DNA from: Theodoxus fluviatilis
Taxonomy: Eukaryota > Mollusca > Gastropoda > Cycloneritida > Neritidae
Direction: 5' to 3'
Length of the DNA: 35,813 bases
NCBI GenBank assembly: GCA_034096865.1
Contig: JAWQFJ010028780.1
Location: 7,501-43,313, forward strand
This document shows positions 30,886 to 35,813 of the stretch, one piece after another. A program made the position numbers and the translations under genes. The notes below the pieces were generated by a model that was given only the letters and a program-made list of their open reading frames with translations, did not search any database and had not been told where the DNA came from. Position 1 is the first letter of the stretch. Every line of letters begins with the position of its first letter.

Positions 30886-32220
30886 CGGTGGGAGGGGGTG
30901 GGGTGGATGAATGGTTAGATGGATGAATAGAGAGATATGTAGATGACTGAATGGATGGACAGCTGAATGACTGGATTATTTTCAACGGCGCAATTTCTCA
31001 GGCAGAGAAAACGGTGAATTGCACAACACTTTATTTCAAATGACAACAGCTGAGGTGACGACTTAAAAAAAATCACAATATATGGTTGCACTCGTGTCAT
31101 TCTAAATCTAACATCTAACACTGTGGGATATTTTACATCAAATGTAAAGGACTGTCAGTAAATTTCTAATTCAATTTATGGTAATGTCCTGAAAACATGG
31201 ATCACGATAAATAAAGCATGTCCCGGTGTGGACCTATACTTTTAAATAGAAACCAGTGTTTAATAAAGCATTACATATATTTTTGAATTAAGCAGTGAAA
31301 ATGTTTTTCTTCTAATAGTTCACAGTAAAGATCACACTCTTATAAAGGCATTAAAGTTGAAGTCAACAAACAGATCAGACACTTGAATTTTTAAGACTAT
31401 TTAACAGCAACAAGTATATGTATGACAGGGAACATTAATTTCACTTTAATATGCAATAGCGTATGGGAGCCTCTGTCACAAAATAAGACAAATGTCACCT
31501 TTTGGAAATGATAAACTAAGTATGGACGTAGAATGGAGACATTTATTTTTCTAATGATACAAATTGTTTTGAAAATAGGAGGAATGGTGACAAAGTTATG
31601 AACGAATGAGGCCTGGTACCCACTGTCTTGACAACTTCAAAAAGAGGAAATTAAAGAATAAACAATGGTTTGCATGCGGTACTGTTGTCATCATGATGGC
31701 CATTGCGAATATGTTACATCTGCTGACTAGTTGGACAGCAACCAAGGGGTAAAAGTCATAAAAGATGTATTCTATGAATATGAAACATGCCACTGATCTG
31801 TTTACAGTTTATCACTCATTCGTGGACAAAGTACTGATATTTTGACATTTTCACCTGTTTCGGCAGGGTAAGGTCCAACCTTTGCTGAATAAACAAAGAA
31901 AATGACAGAATGTAACAAGAACGCGATGTTCTGGTAGAAACAAATGGAGGAACGTTCCAAATTTATCAAAACCCCAAAACAGACATATTTAAGCCCTTTC
32001 ACTATTTGTGGCCGAAATCTCATTCGGAAACTTCTATCTCATCTTGTAGTGGTGGCTCAAACATTCTGGAAATTGAGTAGGACAATATAAAAAGTTAATT
32101 CACGTGAAACATAATGCGTGAAAAGGAAATGTAGTATTGCATTTTCTGTTTATCTAAAAAAACTTCAAACGATTATGCGCTATTAGCAGGTACTCACATT
32201 TAGCATTGTAGCATATACTC
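30886..32220. other. AT-rich sequence, nothing recognised
   Basis: The stretch 30886-30960 grades out of the minisatellite through GGAT units. The remainder is AT-rich with only short frames; I see no exon or repeat family. Confidence 0.5.
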
Positions 32221-32224
32221 TACT

Positions 32225-32225
<1 letters not shown>

Positions 32226-32283
<58 letters not shown>
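32226..32283. repeat. (GT)n microsatellite
   Basis: Uninterrupted GT repeat ending in GCGTGCGCGCGTGCATG. Confidence 0.95.
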
Positions 32284-32285
<2 letters not shown>

Positions 32286-32434
32286 CGCGCGTGCATGCGC
32301 TCGATCCGATGCTTGCCAATAAATGTGCATTGTTCTGTGTCTGAATTTAGTGAAACACAGCTACTATACATGATATTAAGATCTAAATAGTTTTTGTCCT
32401 TACAACGCAAGGGCTTCGGACTCTTCTGCAGTCA

Positions 32435-32610
32435 CTATTGCAGGGGGATCTGGCAGGTGGGCAGGCGGCTAGCACGGGCCTGGCCGTCATTGAATCGCCC
32501 TGTGTTGACCATCTCCAGGACGTGCTCTACTCCCCCTAAGTTGTTGGGCTCGCCAGTGTACCAGATGTTGTTGACCGTCATCAGAGTTCCATTGCTCCAG
32601 CGCCATTCTC
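32435..32610 (-). CDS. C-type lectin domain, terminal exon
   Basis: The minus exon follows acceptor TTTCTGTGCAG and runs to a TAG stop (32435-32437). It encodes GEWRWSNGTLMTVNNIW, YTGEPNN, VLEMVNTGRFND, RLPTCQIPLQ. This is the C-terminal half of a C-type lectin-like domain: W.WSNGT, the Ca/sugar motif EPN (mannose-type by family knowledge), FND in the place of WND, and the terminal LPTCQ. Two conserved cysteines are replaced: V in EHVLEM, and A in GQARASRLP, where CxxxxxLPxxC is usual. One domain disulfide is therefore missing. It could be a divergent lectin or a decaying copy. Other exons were not found. Confidence 0.8.
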
Positions 32611-32639
32611 CTGCACAGAAATTCAACAAGCACAGTCGC

Positions 32640-33172
<533 letters not shown>

Positions 33173-33202
33173 GTGCGTGCGTGCGTGCGAGCGTGCGTAT
33201 GT

Positions 33203-33470
33203 GTGTGTATGTATGTATGTATGTATGTATGTATGTATGTATGTATGTATGTATGTATGTATGTATGTATGTATGTATGTATGTATGTATGTATGTATGT
33301 ATGTATGTATGTATGTATGTATGTATGTATGTATGTATGTATGTATGTATGTATGTATGTATGTATGTATGTATGTATGTATGTATGTATGTATGTATGT
33401 ATGTATGTATGTATGTATGTATGTATGTATGTATGTATGTATGTATGTATGTATGTATGTATGTATGTAT
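33203..33470. repeat. (ATGT)n microsatellite
   Basis: About 67 uninterrupted GTAT units, ending 9 bp before the ATG of the reverse transcriptase ORF. Confidence 0.97.
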
Positions 33471-33478
33471 GCGACAAG

Positions 33479-35314
33479 ATGGCGACCAGAGCGGGCGTCG
33501 TGTTTACGCTCTGCGGAATTTTCGCTATTTTGTGCGGTTCATCCGTGGTAACTGTCCCCGAAAACACAGTGATTGTCTGGCAGAACACGAGAAACCACAG
33601 TAGGTACCTACTTGAACTGAAGGTACTCCTCAGGAGAGCACTACAAAGTGGAAAGATTCGACGTGTGACAGAAGGAGTGAGTACAACATCACCGCCATTG
33701 CAGAACTGTGAGTACCCGTTTTGCAATACTAACTTTCTCGATGAAAAAACTTGGCGAGAATTTGAAAATGTACTACCAGATGAGAAGTGGAATGAATTCG
33801 AGAAGATGGAACTCTCATTTCGAAACTCTATTCGCACAAAGCACGATCGGATCAGAGTGTCTTATGTGCACGACGATTTTAGATTGTGGCAACGCGTCTA
33901 CCGTAAGATCAGAGCTGTTTTCTACAGGGGAGACGTATTTCAGAGAAAGAAAGCGAACGGTCAACCATTCAGGCAAGAGTTTCTAAAATACATGTGGAGA
34001 TGCTTGACCAAGTTCCCAATTGAAATCAGTGATACTGTGATTGTTACAAATGAGGAGGAATGGTTGGAGAAAATAGAGGAAGCTTTGTGTTTTATCGACC
34101 GCTCTATCATGCCAACACTCCGTAAACAACAAGCACGCAGGTGCGGCACGCCTTGCCATGAGCCGCGCAGGATACAGCGACATGAGCTCACTCAGCTGTG
34201 GGAGGAGCAACAAAAGCGTGCAATCCAGATCATCAACAACGACAGCACGATTGCCCCACGTGCAGTCTGCCCCATTGACCCAGACAGGCTGACGGCATAT
34301 TTTCACGCAAAAAGTGAGAAATGCCTGCAGTACCCACTACAAGCACGACCTTGGCCGGAAGTCCTTGACCCTCCATCACCACAGAAGGAAATGAATTTGA
34401 ATCCATTCACGACTGAAGAGGTGACATGTGTTGTGAAAGCCCTGAAAACAAATACAGCCCCTGGACATGACGGAGTAGAGTACGGCTTCCTCAAGAAAAA
34501 CCTTGGTAGACTCATCAAAGTCATCACCGCCATATTGAACATTTGCTGGAGGAACAAACGAATCCCAACAGATTGGAAGCACGCCACTGTTACGCTGCTA
34601 CCAAAGAATGAAAACAGCTCGGAAGACCCTAGTGAGTGGCGACCAATTTCACTCCTCACATCCATGTACAAGATATACATGCGGCTGGTCCAAGGCAGAA
34701 TGCTCCCCTGGATAGTGGCGACAGGAAGACTCTCACAGAAGCAGAAAGGATCCCTCCCTAGGAATGGTTTGCAGGAACACGTCTTCTGCCTGAAGTCAGC
34801 TATAGACAACTTCAAGCATGTCTCCTCCAAATTCTTCACGGCCTTTGTCGACATCAAGGATGCTTATGGAAGTGTCGACCACAGAGTGATGCTGGAAGCG
34901 ATGAGAAGAGCAAAATACCCTGAGCATATAGTTGACATCACGGAGGATATCTACACCGAATCAACGTTTCAGGTGCAGACGAAGGGATCGCTTACCCCCA
35001 AGATCACAAGATCAAGAGGCATAGTCCAAGGCTGTCCGTGGTCAGCGATCGCCTTTATTCAAGCCTTGGATCCGTGGATTAGGTGGCTGGAGCAACCGTT
35101 CACCCCTTTGTCACAGCCCACCCCATGTCAAGCGTACATGGACGATGTGTGCATGAGTGCCGAACAAGAGACTGACATTAAAGCGATGCTACAGAAAACC
35201 GAGCAGTTCCTGAACTACACAGGCATGGAGGTGAAACACGCGAAGTGCGCCCTGTTACACGCCCAGCGCACAGGAAACAACTGGTCGAAGAAAGACAACG
35301 CAGAGAACAGCTGA
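33479..35314 (+). pseudogene. Non-LTR retrotransposon reverse transcriptase
   Basis: ATG at 33479 in AAGATGG context. The upstream open frame is only microsatellite. The N-terminal 25 residues are hydrophobic and signal-peptide-like. CEYPFCNTNF follows (half a zinc finger), then a basic linker, then reverse transcriptase blocks: APGHDGVEYGFL, VTLLPKNENSSEDPSEWRPI, TAFVDIKDAYGSVDH, RGIVQGCPWSA and the active site CQAYMDDVCMSAE. YMDD in place of the usual FADD is atypical for LINEs. The clade is not settled; it looks nearer the R2/NeSL-like group with a C-terminal endonuclease than CR1. The frame stops at 35312-35314, but similarity continues in other frames (LSLGFHIDFGHT and GDYDKLDEIDEGFRTD), so the copy is frameshifted. 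Confidence 0.82.
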
Positions 35315-35720
35315 AGCCTCCAAGGGGGAGAAATACCCAAGTTTTGGTAAATCTCAAAGGCTACCTTAGTCTGGGATTCCACATAGACTTTGGACACACG
35401 GCGACTACGACAAATTGGACGAGATCGATGAGGGCTTCCGAACAGACCGATGGAGAAATAACCCGGTCCCCCACTACCGCATAAAACAAGGAACATAGAA
35501 GCAGTGAACATCATGGCATTCATCAAAAGCTGACCTTTGTACTTTTGAGAACCATTCATTTCAGCACGAAAAAGTATTGAAAGAGCTAGAAGGACATGAT
35601 AGTCGACTTCGGCAGAGTCAGAGTCACATGATAGCTGAATGACGCGTCTCACCAGAGCGATGTTTCTTCACGCCAAGAAGAGAAGGAGAGGACTAGGAAT
35701 TCTGAATTAAGACCAAAGCA
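35315..35720 (+). pseudogene. Frameshifted C-terminal remnant of the same reverse transcriptase
   Basis: Short segments in changing frames: LSLGFHIDFGHT near 35363-35398, GDYDKLDEIDEGFRTD near 35402-35449, HEKVLKELEG near 35568-35595, ERCFFTPRR near 35657-35682. Stops and indels separate them. They look like the thumb and connector region after the polymerase core. The sequence after about 35720 shows nothing recognised. Confidence 0.6.
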
Positions 35721-35813
35721 CAAATGTACCATGCCAAACGGGTTTATCATTCTTACTCTCATGCCTCAACCGACGACCGACCCAACACGAGTGAGAGCAG
35801 TCGCAAGAAGCAG

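Overview
This is eukaryotic, non-coding-rich animal DNA. The clearest host gene is a chitin synthase split into small exons with matching splice phases. There is also one C-type lectin exon, and many nested transposable elements and micro/minisatellites. A chitin synthase of this type together with a CTLD fits a lophotrochozoan, most likely a mollusc; this is an inference, as no marker settles the species. There are no bacterial operons and no rRNA, tRNA or CRISPR array that I could see.

Layout. 1-1950: a non-coding dispersed repeat (minus) whose second copy (plus) lies at 24.6-28.9 kb. 2.1-2.3 kb: a chitin synthase exon (plus) with a duplicated splice acceptor. 3.0-5.6 kb: a LINE relic (minus) broken by a 157-bp insertion and by a 1.67-kb element with 96-bp inverted termini. 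5.7-6.6 kb: a CCAT microsatellite and a chitin synthase exon (minus) that contains a 51-bp coding minisatellite. 6.7-8.6 kb: a 27-bp minisatellite. 8.75-16.26 kb: a DNA transposon relic with a THAP exon facing SWIM/YqaJ-type exons. Its intron holds a small TTAA-flanked piggyBac-like element, which is in turn interrupted by a 5.6-kb gag-protease LTR retrotransposon. 17.0-19.3 kb: a solo LTR, two more chitin synthase exons (minus), and a minisatellite built of the donor-site motif. 19.3-20.3 kb: a GGAT array. 20.3-23.4 kb: a nearly intact CR1/L2-like LINE. 24.6-28.9 kb: repeat copy 2, interrupted by a second THAP/YqaJ-type element and by an 850-bp element with hairpin ends. 29.7-30.9 kb: a 42-bp minisatellite. 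32.4 kb: the C-type lectin exon. 32.8-33.5 kb: long GT/CTGT/ATGT arrays. 33.5-35.7 kb: a decayed non-LTR reverse transcriptase.

How it fits together. On the minus strand the chitin synthase exons read 19247-19059, 17703-17633, 6570-6007. The next exon by sequence and phase (2149-2314) lies on the plus strand, so the locus is either inverted here or mis-assembled. All the 6.6-17.6 kb mobile DNA sits in one chitin synthase intron.

The most interesting signals are: (i) two unrelated transposon relics that share a convergent THAP + YqaJ-family gene pair; (ii) a non-coding repeat whose two copies keep small hairpins through compensatory base changes; (iii) a coding minisatellite in chitin synthase whose three consecutive 2-bp deletions cancel out in frame.
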